The position numbers and the translations under genes are program-made. Below the pieces are notes generated by a model. That model was not told where the DNA came from, did not search any database, and was given only the letters and a program-made list of their open reading frames with translations. A stretch of DNA of 64,000 nucleotides from Croceicoccus estronivorus. GTDB taxonomy: Bacteria; Pseudomonadota; Alphaproteobacteria; Sphingomonadales; Sphingomonadaceae. The DNA lies in contig NZ_JRQQ01000007.1 of NCBI RefSeq assembly GCF_001625325.1, forward strand, positions 1 through 64,000, given 5' to 3'. Positions 1 through 8,580 of this stretch are shown here, in pieces (positions within the stretch are counted from its first letter, which is position 1; the number at the start of each line of letters is the position of its first letter).

Positions 1-137
1 GATTTGGTTTGTAAACACTCCCTCAGAGTGCGCCAAATTCTTCAGGCGGTGTTTGACAACAGGGGCCGCTGAGCGCTTTGGCGCGTTCACTTTCCCAGCC
101 AGAAGGCTTCATACCGTGCGAGGGGGAAATTGCAGCT

Positions 138-974
138 TCACCCTGCGACTTCTGACAAGTGCCCCCAACAGACAGGGTAGCCGCAGTCTTCGCGTATTCG
201 CACGATTTTCTTCCCATCCCGTTCATCGATCCAGGGGGTGACCGGAAGTATTGGATGGCGTTCGGCATCGGCACGCGCCGCAGCGAAATCGTTGAACTGG
301 GCCAATCGTTCAAGATTGCGTCTGGTCGGAAAGATCGCCTTGATTTTCCCGCTGTCGGCCATGGCCAATGCGTCGCGCGCGCTGGCCCAAAACATTCTCG
401 TATTTTCGGTGCCGTCGACAGCGATGTCCACCGCACCAGTGCCCAGATCGGTAAGGTAAAACCGTGTATCGAAAATTCGGGTATGCTTGAAACGCGGGAG
501 CCATTGCGCAAACGGGGTCAAGGCATCGAATGCGAGATTCCAGTCGAACTGCCCGAGTACTTCAGCCAGGGAGGCGCCTTCGTGCAGCATGGCGCGGGCT
601 GCCGTCGCATCGGAAGCATTGACCGGTTGGGTCAGGCCAATGGCCAGTCCGGTTTCCTCCAGGGTTTCGCGAATAGCGGCAATGCGGTGAGCGATTTCGT
701 CTGCTTCCTGCTCCGGCGCGAGGCTGGCGGCGAGTTCGAAGTCGGCAGGATCGACTCTGCCGCCGGGGAAGACAGCGGCACCACCGACAAAGGACAGGGT
801 CTTTGAACGGACCAGCATCAGCAATTCCGGCGCGTCACTTTCCTGACCACGGCGGAATATGACTACGGTAGCGGCAGGCTGCGCCGGAGGGAGAGATTGC
901 GGGTCGACTTCAATTTCCATGGCGATGTCAATGGGGGCAGCGGCGGCGCTTGCCAAGGGGCTTGATAGCCTCAT
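138..974 (-). CDS. Nudix hydrolase family protein
   Basis: Predicted hydrolase of a nucleoside-diphosphate-linked substrate (pyrophosphohydrolase). A Nudix box is visible, spread over a long insert: GG of FPGGRVDPADFE, then REtlEETGL, where the Glu residues bind the metal. Length (278 aa) and the insert between the glycine and the REXXEE helix fit the larger CoA-pyrophosphatase/NUDT7-NUDT19-like group, but substrate cannot be read from sequence. The start is uncertain: an internal ATG at 920 would remove an Ala-rich 18-residue lead, and neither start has a strong ribosome binding site. It stands alone on the minus strand behind the grxD terminator. The 137 bases to its left hold no gene I can support. 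Confidence 0.85.
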   Translation of the reverse strand: MRLSSPLASAAAAPIDIAMEIEVDPQSLPPAQPAATVVIFRRGQESDAPELLMLVRSKTLSFVGGAAVFPGGRVDPADFELAASLAPEQEADEIAHRIAAIRETLEETGLAIGLTQPVNASDATAARAMLHEGASLAEVLGQFDWNLAFDALTPFAQWLPRFKHTRIFDTRFYLTDLGTGAVDIAVDGTENTRMFWASARDALAMADSGKIKAIFPTRRNLERLAQFNDFAAARADAERHPILPVTPWIDERDGKKIVRIREDCGYPVCWGHLSEVAG

Positions 975-1163
975 TGTCGGCAGATCTTACACTTCGCGGG
1001 GAGTTAGGGAATCATTGACCATTACGATGCGCAGTTATGTGCGGTTTGTGAAAACTGGCACAGGTCATGCAATGTATGCTGTACCCAAATCTTCGAATGA
1101 GGCGGGGCCACCCCCCTGGTCTCCTAGGTCCCGCCTCCCCGAAGTCCCCCTTCTTACGATATG

Positions 1164-1195
1164 AAAAAAGCCCGCAGCCGGCATGGGCGCGGGCT
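1164..1195 (-). terminator. Rho-independent terminator after grxD
   Basis: A GC-rich stem (AGCCCGC at 1169-1175 pairing with GCGGGCT at 1189-1195) is followed on the minus strand by six T residues (1164-1169 read in reverse). It sits 34 bases downstream of the grxD stop and closes the minus-strand block. Confidence 0.8.
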
Positions 1196-1228
1196 CTTTG
1201 CCAATGTCAGGTCAGAGGTTGACGCAGG

Positions 1229-1552
1229 TCAGTTGGAAATCTGCTTTTCTTCCAGCAACTGCTGAAGCTCTCCGGCTTCGAACATTTCCATCATGATGTC
1301 GCTTCCGCCGACAAATTCACCCTTCACGTACAGTTGCGGAATGGTGGGCCATTCGGAATAGGTCTTGATACCTTGCCGAATATCCATGTCCTGCAAAACG
1401 TCGACGCTCGCGAATTCTACCCCGCAATGTTCGAGAATTGCCACTGCGCGGCTTGAAAAGCCGCACTGGGGGAACAGGGGAGTGCCTTTCATGAAAAGCA
1501 CAACGTCGTTTGCGTTGACGATATCGGCAATGCGGGAATTGGTGTCGGACAT
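1229..1552 (-). CDS. grxD: Monothiol CGFS glutaredoxin (Grx4 type)
   Basis: Binds and passes on [2Fe-2S] clusters, usually in a complex with BolA. The 107-residue protein carries the CGFS active site in FPQCGFSSRAV, the upstream KGTP glutathione-contact motif, and the conserved WPTIPQLYVKGEFVGGSDI segment with the cis-proline TIPQ. The start at 1552 is preferred over an upstream in-frame ATG (1582) because AAGG lies eight bases before it and the protein then begins at the family's usual point. It lies 45 bases after bolA on the same strand, which matches the known Grx-BolA partnership in iron-sulfur handling and iron sensing. Confidence 0.95.
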   Translation of the reverse strand: MSDTNSRIADIVNANDVVLFMKGTPLFPQCGFSSRAVAILEHCGVEFASVDVLQDMDIRQGIKTYSEWPTIPQLYVKGEFVGGSDIMMEMFEAGELQQLLEEKQISN

Positions 1553-1597
1553 AGTCGGTGCCTTAATAAAATCTGGCCGCAATGGGCGTTACCAGCC

Positions 1598-1831
1598 TCA
1601 GTTGGGGATGGCGGTGGTGAGTTGCAAGGCGTGGAGAGTCCCGCCCATGTTTCCACCCAGAGCCTCATAGACCATCTTATGCTGCTGCACGCGATTCTTG
1701 CCGGCGAAAGCAGCGGAAGTCACTCGGGCGGCATAGTGGTCCCCGTCACCGGCGAGGTCGGTCATTTCGACCTCGGCATCCGGCAGGGCCGCCTTGATCA
1801 TCGCCGCGATATCTTCTGCTGCCATCGGCAT
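1598..1831 (-). CDS. bolA: BolA family protein
   Basis: Small (77 aa) partner of CGFS glutaredoxins in [2Fe-2S] cluster binding. The fold signature is clear: acidic DLAGDGDHYAARVTSAAF strand-loop, then KNRVQQHKMVYEALG helix with the conserved RVxxHrxVY pattern. It begins three bases after the stop of the DUF1476 gene and is followed by grxD, so the three are probably cotranscribed. A second ATG six bases in (1825) is an equally possible start. Confidence 0.93.
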   Translation of the reverse strand: MPMAAEDIAAMIKAALPDAEVEMTDLAGDGDHYAARVTSAAFAGKNRVQQHKMVYEALGGNMGGTLHALQLTTAIPN

Positions 1832-1834
1832 GGA

Positions 1835-2158
1835 TCAGACACCCCCCATGAGCTGGCGGCGTGCCTCGATCGACTTTTCTTCCAGGGCGGCACGCACGGT
1901 CGCCTCATCGACATCGATCCCGGCGCCGGTCAGATCGCCCAGAACCTTGCGGATTACGTCTTCGTCGCCTGCTTCCTCAAAGTCAGCCTGTACGACTGAC
2001 TTGGCGTAAGAGTCTGTTTCTTCCGTAGTCAGGCCCATCTTTTCGGCGGCCCACTGACCCAGCAGACGATTGCGGCGTGCGGCGACGCGAAAAGCAGTGT
2101 CCTCGTCCATCGCGAACTTGGCTTCCTCGGCGCGTTCGCGGTCATTGAAATCGGTCAT
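1835..2158 (-). CDS. DUF1476 protein, F1-ATPase inhibitor zeta subunit family
   Basis: DUF1476 proteins are the zeta subunit of alphaproteobacterial F1FO-ATP synthase, described in Paracoccus denitrificans, where the N-terminal region blocks ATP hydrolysis. The 107-residue sequence shows the family hallmarks: N-terminal FNDRERAEEAKFAMDED, then a helical RRNRLLGQWAAEKMGL segment, and an acidic C-terminal half. Whether inhibition is strong here cannot be told, since inhibitory potency varies between species. A 60-base spacer separates it from leuD and contains AAGGGG just before the ATG, so it may have its own promoter. Confidence 0.88.
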   Translation of the reverse strand: MTDFNDRERAEEAKFAMDEDTAFRVAARRNRLLGQWAAEKMGLTTEETDSYAKSVVQADFEEAGDEDVIRKVLGDLTGAGIDVDEATVRAALEEKSIEARRQLMGGV

Positions 2159-2218
2159 GTCAGCCCCTTGAAGAGTGAGTCGCTTGAAGATTAATCATCG
2201 TATTTTAACGGGCGCAAG

Positions 2219-2821
2219 TCAGGCCGCGAGGCCGGTGCCCTTGGCGAACCAGGGCATCTGCGCCGCTTGCATGGTTTCATAACCAGCGATTGCTTCGTCG
2301 CGCGAAAGAGTCAGGCCCACCTCGTCCAGCCCATTGAGCAGGCAGTGCTTGCGAAACGGATCGATCTCGAACGCGAAACGATCCTGAAACGGGGTAGTGA
2401 CGGTTTGTGTGGTCAGGTCGATGTTTATCGGGTCGGTCCGGGCGACTTCCAACAGGCGATCAACCTGTTCCTGTGGCAACACCACAGTGAGAATACCGTT
2501 CTTGAAGGCGTTTCCGGAAAAAATATCCGAAAAACTTGGCGCAATGACTGCCTTTATGCCCATGTCGAGCAAGGCCCATGCAGCATGTTCGCGGCTCGAT
2601 CCGCAGCCGAAATTGTCGCCGGCGATCAGGATCGGTGCACCCTTGAACTCTTCCTGGTCGAAAATGTTCGCCGGATCTTCCCGCAGTGCCTGAAATGCAC
2701 CGCGGCCAAGCCCTTCTCGGCTGATGGTCTTCAGCCAGTGCGCCGGGATGATAATGTCGGTGTCGATATTTTTGCGGCCAAAGGGAATAGCGCGGCCGGA
2801 TACTTCGCTGACGGGTTCCAT
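2219..2821 (-). CDS. leuD: 3-isopropylmalate dehydratase small subunit
   Basis: Swivel-domain subunit of isopropylmalate isomerase (leucine biosynthesis), working with LeuC. The 200-residue protein has the family motif [17 protein letters not shown], which contacts substrate, the early [18 protein letters not shown] segment, and [20 protein letters not shown] place the start at the ATG at 2821, whose A is shared with the TGA stop of the upstream 59-codon gene (TGATG). That makes translational coupling more likely than use of the TTG three bases earlier. Confidence 0.96.
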   Translation of the reverse strand: MEPVSEVSGRAIPFGRKNIDTDIIIPAHWLKTISREGLGRGAFQALREDPANIFDQEEFKGAPILIAGDNFGCGSSREHAAWALLDMGIKAVIAPSFSDIFSGNAFKNGILTVVLPQEQVDRLLEVARTDPINIDLTTQTVTTPFQDRFAFEIDPFRKHCLLNGLDEVGLTLSRDEAIAGYETMQAAQMPWFAKGTGLAA

Positions 2822-3000
2822 CAATCGGTCTCCGGTGCTTCTTCAGGGTGCGGCGGTTCAATACGCTGCGCGGCGGTCTTTTCCTTGCGTCGTGACGCAA
2901 AAAGAACCGCTGCTGCAAGCGCGGCGGAGCCGATCGCAGCCCCGGCAAGAGCGGCCTTTCCGGCCCAGTTCTTATCGGTCTTGTCCGTCTTTTCGGTCAT
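2821..3000 (-). CDS. Small single-span membrane protein between leuC and leuD
   Basis: A 59-codon reading frame with a Lys/Asp-rich, hydrophilic N-terminus ([12 protein letters not shown]), one hydrophobic Ala/Gly/Leu/Val segment of about 20 residues (roughly 15-35, ending in AVLFA), a positive SRRKEK stop-transfer, and an acidic/Pro-rich tail. This predicts one membrane span with the C-terminus probably in the cytoplasm. Its ATG is four bases after the leuC stop and its stop overlaps the leuD ATG, so it is inside the operon. I recognise no family and suggest no function. It is too short for most gene callers but position and overlap argue it is translated. Confidence 0.7.
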   Translation of the reverse strand: MTEKTDKTDKNWAGKAALAGAAIGSAALAAAVLFASRRKEKTAAQRIEPPHPEEAPETD

Positions 3001-3004
3001 GGTG

Positions 3005-4438
3005 CTATTCCATTAACTCGCGAACGTCTGTGAGGTGCCCGGTGACTGCCGCGGCGGCAGCCATGGCAGGGCTGACGAGATGGGTCCGGCTGCCAGGCCC
3101 CTGACGGCCCACGAAGTTGCGATTGCTGGTCGATACGCAGCGTTCGCCCGCAGGAACCTTGTCCGGGTTCATACCCAGACAAGCGGAGCAGCCGGGTTCG
3201 CGCCACTCGAGACCGGCCTCGATGAAGATCTTGTCCAGCCCTTCCTCTTCCGCCTGGCGTTTCACCAGTCCGGACCCGGGGACAACGATCGCCCATTTGA
3301 CGTTGTTAGCTTTCTTGCGCCCTTTGAGAACGGCGGCGGCCGCTCTCAGGTCTTCGATGCGACTGTTCGTGCAGCTGCCGATGAATATGTTCTGGACTTC
3401 CACTTCAGCGAGCTTCTGTCCGGGCTCCAGACCCATATAATCCAGGCTCGCCCGGGCGGCGTCCTGCTTGGACGGATCCGAGAAGCTCTCCGGTGCAGGA
3501 ACGACTCCGCCGATCGGCACGACATCCTCGGGGCTGGTACCCCATGTTACCGTAGGCTGGATGTCAGCCGCGTTGATCCGTACGCTCTTGTCGAAAGTCG
3601 CGCCTTTGTCGGAGTGGAGGGTTTTCCACCAGGCCAGTGCCTCGTCCCAATCGGAACCCTTGGGGGCGTAAGGGCGCCCCTTCAGATACGCAAAAGTCTT
3701 TTCGTCCGGTGCGATAAGACCAGCGCGCGCACCGCCTTCGATCGACATGTTGCAGACCGTTAGGCGGCCTTCGATGCTCATCTCTTCGAACACCTTGCCG
3801 CGATATTCGATCACATGGCCAGTACCGCCCGCCGTTCCGATCACGCCGATGATGTGCAGGATCAGGTCCTTGGGCGTGACTCCGGGAGTGAGATCGCCAT
3901 CCACGACGATTTCCATCGTCTTGGATTGTTTCAGCAGCAGAGTCTGTGTCGCCAGGACATGCTCGACCTCGGACGTACCGATGCCGAACGCCAGTGCTCC
4001 GATGCCGCCATGGCAGGCGGTGTGGCTGTCACCACAGACGATGGTCGCGCCTGGCAGGGAAAAGGCCTGCTCCGGGCCTACGACGTGGACAATGCCCTGC
4101 TGGGCATCTGTCGCACTGATGTAGCGAATGCCGAATTCAGGTGCGTTGCGTTCCAGCGCTGCGAGTTGCTGCGCACTTTCCGGATCGGCAATCGGCAGGC
4201 GGTGGCCAGCCGAATCGAGCCGTGGAGTGGTCGGCAGGTTGTGATCGGGCACCGCAAGCGTCAGTTCGGGGCGGCGGACTTTCCGGCCGCTGAGGCGCAA
4301 TGCCTCGAACGCCTGCGGGCTGGTCACTTCGTGGACGAGGTGACGGTCGATATAGAGGATCGAGGTGCCGTCGTCGCGGTCTTCCACGACATGGGCATCC
4401 CAGATCTTTTCATAGAGTGTGCGGGGTCGGCTAGCCAT
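3005..4438 (-). CDS. leuC: 3-isopropylmalate dehydratase large subunit
   Basis: Aconitase-family [4Fe-4S] subunit that isomerises 2- to 3-isopropylmalate in leucine biosynthesis. 477 residues from the ATG at 4438 ([11 protein letters not shown]), which fits the family's length; an upstream in-frame start would add twelve unlikely residues. The cluster cysteines are in [12 protein letters not shown] and in [12 protein letters not shown], and substrate contacts are in [32 protein letters not shown], all intact. It heads the leuC - small membrane gene - leuD operon. Confidence 0.97.
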   Translation of the reverse strand: MASRPRTLYEKIWDAHVVEDRDDGTSILYIDRHLVHEVTSPQAFEALRLSGRKVRRPELTLAVPDHNLPTTPRLDSAGHRLPIADPESAQQLAALERNAPEFGIRYISATDAQQGIVHVVGPEQAFSLPGATIVCGDSHTACHGGIGALAFGIGTSEVEHVLATQTLLLKQSKTMEIVVDGDLTPGVTPKDLILHIIGVIGTAGGTGHVIEYRGKVFEEMSIEGRLTVCNMSIEGGARAGLIAPDEKTFAYLKGRPYAPKGSDWDEALAWWKTLHSDKGATFDKSVRINAADIQPTVTWGTSPEDVVPIGGVVPAPESFSDPSKQDAARASLDYMGLEPGQKLAEVEVQNIFIGSCTNSRIEDLRAAAAVLKGRKKANNVKWAIVVPGSGLVKRQAEEEGLDKIFIEAGLEWREPGCSACLGMNPDKVPAGERCVSTSNRNFVGRQGPGSRTHLVSPAMAAAAAVTGHLTDVRELME

Positions 4439-4508
4439 GGCGTGGCAGCTAGGCGCGCCGACCCCGCAAGACAAGGGGGATTCGCTCTGCGTGGGCGTCG
4501 CCGAACAC

Positions 4509-4847
4509 TCAGCGGCGATGATTATTGCGATCGGAACGTTCGAGGTGAAGTTGCCGCTTCACGGTATCCACCCGGCTGTTCAGAATGCGCAGCTCGCCGT
4601 TGGTGAAGCCTCCCCGGGCATAACGTGCGTGGAGAGTCTCGATCCGGTCGACCTGCTTGTGAAGCCGTGTCGCCTCCCGCCAGGAAATGAGATCGCGTTG
4701 CTCTGCCCGGTCGATCTGGCGATCGAGCTGGGCGATGTCTCTTCCGATGTCTGCCCTGCCGTGCATTCCCGTTGCTGCGGTAGCCGGAGTGGCAAGAATG
4801 GCTGCTGCTGCGAGGGCCAGCGGGGTAGCAATCAAGAACTTGTGCAT
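4509..4847 (-). CDS. Small exported protein of unknown function
   Basis: Taking the ATG at 4847, the product is 112 residues with a clear Sec signal peptide ([27 protein letters not shown], cleavage likely after an AxA near residue 24). The mature part is highly charged and helical, with heptad-like spacing ([20 protein letters not shown]..., [17 protein letters not shown]), suggesting a coiled-coil periplasmic protein. I do not recognise a named family. AGGAGTGA before the start supports this choice over the longer upstream frame. Confidence 0.7.
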   Translation of the reverse strand: MHKFLIATPLALAAAAILATPATAATGMHGRADIGRDIAQLDRQIDRAEQRDLISWREATRLHKQVDRIETLHARYARGGFTNGELRILNSRVDTVKRQLHLERSDRNNHRR

Positions 4848-5024
4848 CAGGTTCACTCCTTTGCAAATGGTCGACTTGGGTCGTCGATGGAGCTGGAATA
4901 GCTCCCCAAGATGCAATTGAGCGTCGCGTTTTGTACTAAAGTGTCGCAATCAGGCCGGGGTATAATCTGGGGGAGAGCGCTTGTTCGAACTTGCGCTCTC
5001 CAGCATCTGCCAGGTGCCCGGATT

Positions 5025-5435
5025 TCAGGTGCCGCTTCCGATCCGGACTGCCGTATCGCGGATCAGGGCAATCATGTTCGGCACACCCTGAGTGCGATTG
5101 GAGGAGAGCTGATTCTTCAGATCGAACGGCTGGAGCGCGGCAGTGACGTCCATGGCCGCCACTTCCTTCGCTGGCCGGTCCTGTACCACGGACAGGACCA
5201 GGGCGACGATTCCCTTGGTGATTGCTGCGTTCGAATCGGCAAGGAAGTGGAGATTGCCTTCATTCTGGGTCGGATAAATCCACACTTTGGCTGAACAGCC
5301 TCGTACGAGCGTGGCATCTGTCTTCAGTGCATCGGGCATCGGCTCAAGCTCCCTGCCCAGCTCAATCAACAGGCGATAGCGCTCATCACCTTCAAGGAAT
5401 TCATATTCTTCGCGGATATCGTCGAGGCTTCTCAT
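5025..5435 (-). CDS. sufE: SufE-type cysteine desulfurase sulfur acceptor
   Basis: Accepts sulfur from SufS and passes it to the scaffold for Fe-S assembly. 136 residues from the ATG at 5435; the acceptor Cys lies in VRGCSAKVW and the family pattern is complete (IREEYEFLEGDERYRLLIELGREL at the N-terminus, LSSNRTQGVPNMI near the C-terminus). No other suf gene is in the window, so it is an isolated copy, as is common in alphaproteobacteria. It is divergent from rimP across about 180 bases. Confidence 0.95.
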   Translation of the reverse strand: MRSLDDIREEYEFLEGDERYRLLIELGRELEPMPDALKTDATLVRGCSAKVWIYPTQNEGNLHFLADSNAAITKGIVALVLSVVQDRPAKEVAAMDVTAALQPFDLKNQLSSNRTQGVPNMIALIRDTAVRIGSGT

Positions 5436-5617
5436 AAGTTGGCCTCTACTGCCTATTTCCTTCAGGCGAAAGCGCTTGCAAAATTGCCTCAATACGCCTA
5501 TCTGCGCGCCATCCCGACATTGTCGAGACAAGGTTGGACGCTGGCCCCGCCGGGGCCGGGCGCGAAACTGCGTTGCTGTCGAAGCAATGGATTGCCGGGT
5601 GTGGTTTTGGAGTGTCG

Positions 5618-6169
5618 ATGGCGGATATCGCGCGCATTGTGGAAGTAGTCGAGCCGGAGGTGAAAGCTCTCGGGTTTGAACTCGTGCGCGTAAAGATGCT
5701 GGGTTCCGAAGCGGGAGATGAACCAGCTCTCCAGATCATGGCTGAAGATCCGGCCACCGGGCAACTGGTGATCGAACAGTGTGCGGAATTGTCCCGCCGG
5801 ATTTCCGATGCGATCGACGCGTTGGAGGAGCAGGGCGAAGTACTGATCGACGGGGCGTACCGTCTCGAAGTCAGTTCGCCCGGGATCGACCGGCCGCTTA
5901 CCCGCCTGAAGGATTTTGTGGATTGGGTCGGGCACGAGGCCAAGATCAGTCTGGTCGAAAAAATGGACGGACGACGCGATTTTCGTGGTGATCTGGTCGG
6001 CGTCGAAGGCGATGCGATCACGATCGAGGATCGCAAGCAGGGGCGGGTATCTATCCCGTTCGAACGGATTCACTCGGCGAAGCTGCTCCTGACGGATCGG
6101 CTCATCGCCGCGACCCGCCCGCTCGATACGAGCGGCGCGGACGAAATTCTCGAAGAAGAGGAAGGCTGA
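5618..6169 (+). CDS. rimP: Ribosome maturation factor
   Basis: Needed for late 30S subunit assembly around S12. 183 residues from the ATG at 5618; the upstream extension of the open frame has no family resemblance. N-terminal alpha/beta domain (ARIVEVVEPEVKALGFELVRVKM), the conserved ECAELSRRI-like helix, and YRLEVSSPGIDRPL before the SH3-like C-terminal domain are all visible. First gene of the rimP-nusA-ylxR-infB block, six bases before nusA. Confidence 0.96.
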   Translation: MADIARIVEVVEPEVKALGFELVRVKMLGSEAGDEPALQIMAEDPATGQLVIEQCAELSRRISDAIDALEEQGEVLIDGAYRLEVSSPGIDRPLTRLKDFVDWVGHEAKISLVEKMDGRRDFRGDLVGVEGDAITIEDRKQGRVSIPFERIHSAKLLLTDRLIAATRPLDTSGADEILEEEEG

Positions 6170-6175
6170 AGACCA

Positions 6176-7837
6176 ATGGCCAGTGCGATTTCCGCCAACA
6201 AGGCTGAGCTGCTCGCGATTGCGAATTCCGTTGCCAGCGAAAAGATGATCGACAAGGCGATCGTCATCGAAGCGATGGAAGAGGCGATCCAGAAGTCTGC
6301 TCGCAACCGCTACGGCGCGGAGAATGACATTCGGGCGAAGCTCGATCCGCAGACCGGCGACTTGCGCCTGTGGCGGGTTGTCGAAGTGGTCGAGGAAGTG
6401 GAGGACTACTTCAAGCAGGTCGATCTCAAGCAGGCTGAAAAGCTCCAGTCCGGCGCCAAGGTAGGCGATTTCATCGTCGATCCATTGCCGCCGGTGGATC
6501 TTGGCCGCATCGATGCCCAGTCCGCGAAGCAGGTGATCTTCCAGAAGGTCCGTGATGCGGAGCGTGAACGCCAGTATGACGAGTTCAAGGATCGCGCGGG
6601 CGAAGTCGTTACCGGCGTGATCAAGTCGGTGGAATTCGGCCACGTGATCGTCAACCTCGGGCGGGCCGAAGGCGTGATTCGCCGGGACCAGCAAATTCCG
6701 CGTGAAGCGGCTCGCGTGGGCGAGCGTGTGCGTGCGCTCATCCTGAAAGTGGAGCGCAATAATCGGGGGCCGCAGATATTCCTGTCGCGTGCGCATCCTG
6801 AATTCATGAAGAAGCTGTTCGCGCAGGAAGTTCCTGAAATCTACGATGGGATCATCGAGATCAAGGCTGCCGCTCGCGATCCGGGGTCGCGTGCGAAGAT
6901 CGGCGTGATCAGCCACGATGGCTCGATTGATCCGGTGGGTGCCTGTGTCGGTATGAAGGGTAGCCGCGTTCAGGCCGTGGTGCAGGAACTGCAGGGCGAG
7001 AAGATCGACATCATTCCGTGGAGCGAGGATACGGCGACTTTCGTTGTCAATGCGCTCCAGCCGGCAACTGTCAGCCGCGTGGTGATTGACGAGGAGGAAG
7101 GCCGGATCGAAGTTGTCGTGCCTGATGACCAGCTGTCGCTTGCCATCGGCCGTCGCGGGCAAAACGTACGTCTGGCTTCTTCGCTGACCAATGCCGCGAT
7201 CGACATCATGACCGAGGCTGAAGCGAGCGAGAAGCGGCAGAAGGAATTCTCCGAACGTTCCAAGATGTTCGAGGAAGAACTGGACGTCGACGAAACGCTG
7301 TCGCAATTGCTCGTTGCCGAAGGCTTCGCGGAACTGGAAGAAGTGGCTTATGTTCCGATGGAGGAATTGGCCAGCATCGAAGGTTTCGACGAGGATCTGG
7401 CCGAAGAATTGCAGAGCCGCGCCATCGAAGCGCTGGAACGGCGTGAAGAAGCGGCGCGTGCAGAGCGCCGCGGCCTCGGTGTCGAGGATGCGTTGAGCGA
7501 AATGCCGCACCTGACCGAAGCCATGCTGGTTACGCTGGGCAAGGCCGGGATCAAGACGCTGGACGATCTCGCCGATCTCGCGACTGACGAATTGATTGCC
7601 AAGAAGCGTGAAGCGCCTCGTCGTCGGGATAACGGCCCGGCCCGTCGCCAGCGTTCGGAAGACAAAGGCGGTGTTCTTGGCAGCTATGGCCTGACGGAAG
7701 AACAGGGCAACGAAATCATCATGGCCGCTCGTGCTCACTGGTTCGAAGATGAAGAACCGGTTGATAGCGGGCCACAAACCGGTTCTGAAAACGGACCGGA
7801 GAACGGGGAGGCCGCCGATGCGGAATCCTCCCAATGA
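6176..7837 (+). CDS. nusA: Transcription termination/antitermination protein NusA
   Basis: Binds RNA polymerase and nascent RNA to modulate pausing, termination and antitermination. 553 residues: N-terminal polymerase-binding domain (about 1-130), S1 domain beginning near residue 141 ([21 protein letters not shown]), KH1 with [11 protein letters not shown] near residue 255, KH2 with [12 protein letters not shown] near 321, then acidic helical repeats (about 365-510) typical of proteobacterial NusA tails, and an acidic end. The C-terminal 20 bases overlap ylxR. Confidence 0.98.
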   Translation: MASAISANKAELLAIANSVASEKMIDKAIVIEAMEEAIQKSARNRYGAENDIRAKLDPQTGDLRLWRVVEVVEEVEDYFKQVDLKQAEKLQSGAKVGDFIVDPLPPVDLGRIDAQSAKQVIFQKVRDAERERQYDEFKDRAGEVVTGVIKSVEFGHVIVNLGRAEGVIRRDQQIPREAARVGERVRALILKVERNNRGPQIFLSRAHPEFMKKLFAQEVPEIYDGIIEIKAAARDPGSRAKIGVISHDGSIDPVGACVGMKGSRVQAVVQELQGEKIDIIPWSEDTATFVVNALQPATVSRVVIDEEEGRIEVVVPDDQLSLAIGRRGQNVRLASSLTNAAIDIMTEAEASEKRQKEFSERSKMFEEELDVDETLSQLLVAEGFAELEEVAYVPMEELASIEGFDEDLAEELQSRAIEALERREEAARAERRGLGVEDALSEMPHLTEAMLVTLGKAGIKTLDDLADLATDELIAKKREAPRRRDNGPARRQRSEDKGGVLGSYGLTEEQGNEIIMAARAHWFEDEEPVDSGPQTGSENGPENGEAADAESSQ

Positions 7838-8534
7838 GCCTCTAGGTTACGGCAATGCCGATGCGCGCAAGGCTCGTGAAAGCGGGCCCGAGCGGCGCTG
7901 CGTCCTGACAGGGGACAACGCCCCGCGCGATGTTCTGGTTCGGCTGGCGATCTCTCCCGATGGAGATGTGCTGCCCGATGCATTGGCGCGGGCTCCGGGC
8001 CGGGGTGCCTGGATCGGCGTGACGCGTGCCCAACTTGAAGACGCGATTGCTGGCGGCAAGCTCAAGGGCGCGCTGGCTCGTGCATTCAAGGGCGCGCGGC
8101 TGACCATACCGGACAATCTGCCTGAAATGGTGGAACAGGCCCTCACCAGGGCGGTTCTTGACCGCCTGGGACTCGAAATGCGCGCAGGAAAGCTTATCTT
8201 GGGCAATGACAGGATAGCTGAGCAGGCGCGCATGGGGGGCGTAGCATGGCTGGGCCATGCCGCTGACGCGGCTGTGGACGGTACCCGCAAGCTCGATCAG
8301 GCTTGGCGTGTGGGCATGGATGCCGAAGGGTCGGGTCGAGGCGGAATGCGCTTGCCACTGGACCGGGCGGCTTTGTCTGTGGCATTGGGCCGCGACAATG
8401 TCGTTCACCTGGCGCTGGCTGACAATGCATCGGCTGAGCGGGTAGCCTTGCCTTTGCGGCGCTTGCTGCATTTTACCGGCGCGATTCAGGCGGTCGCAGA
8501 CGATATCGGCCAATGGACGAATGCCGCCGCGTAA
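7818..8534 (+). CDS. ylxR: YlxR-family (DUF448) RNA-binding protein
   Basis: 238 residues, starting at the ATG inside the end of nusA (20-base overlap), the usual arrangement. The YlxR domain is at about residues 22-90, with the family signature GPERRCVLTGD, LVRLAISPDG and PGRGAWIGVTR. The longer C-terminal half (LILGNDRIAEQARMGGVAWLGHAADA) resembles the L7Ae/L30e-like extension often fused to YlxR in alphaproteobacteria. Presumed RNA-binding protein connected with nusA/infB; the exact cellular role is unsettled for the family. Confidence 0.9.
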   Translation: MRNPPNEPLGYGNADARKARESGPERRCVLTGDNAPRDVLVRLAISPDGDVLPDALARAPGRGAWIGVTRAQLEDAIAGGKLKGALARAFKGARLTIPDNLPEMVEQALTRAVLDRLGLEMRAGKLILGNDRIAEQARMGGVAWLGHAADAAVDGTRKLDQAWRVGMDAEGSGRGGMRLPLDRAALSVALGRDNVVHLALADNASAERVALPLRRLLHFTGAIQAVADDIGQWTNAAA

Positions 8535-8580
8535 CAGCAGGCGGCGCATATTTGAGAATACGAAGGGTTAGACGAGCTTT

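Noticed and set aside
23-511. 162-codon minus-strand frame at the left edge
   Set aside because: It overlaps the Nudix gene in another frame for most of its length and has no recognisable motif; only the last 38 codons lie outside, and they show nothing.
1100-1136. GC-rich hairpin (AGGCGGG/CCCGCCT) between the Nudix gene and the grxD terminator
   Set aside because: No T-run on either strand and a long loop; it may be part of the terminator neighbourhood but cannot be assigned a role.
5521-5532. TTGTC-GA-GACAA palindrome upstream of rimP
   Set aside because: Five-base arms are too short to separate from chance, and the site matches no regulator I can name.
5498-7834. 778-codon open frame opposite nusA
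   Set aside because: Exact antisense of nusA; His/Arg/Leu/Asp-rich composition is typical of complement-strand frames in GC-rich genes.
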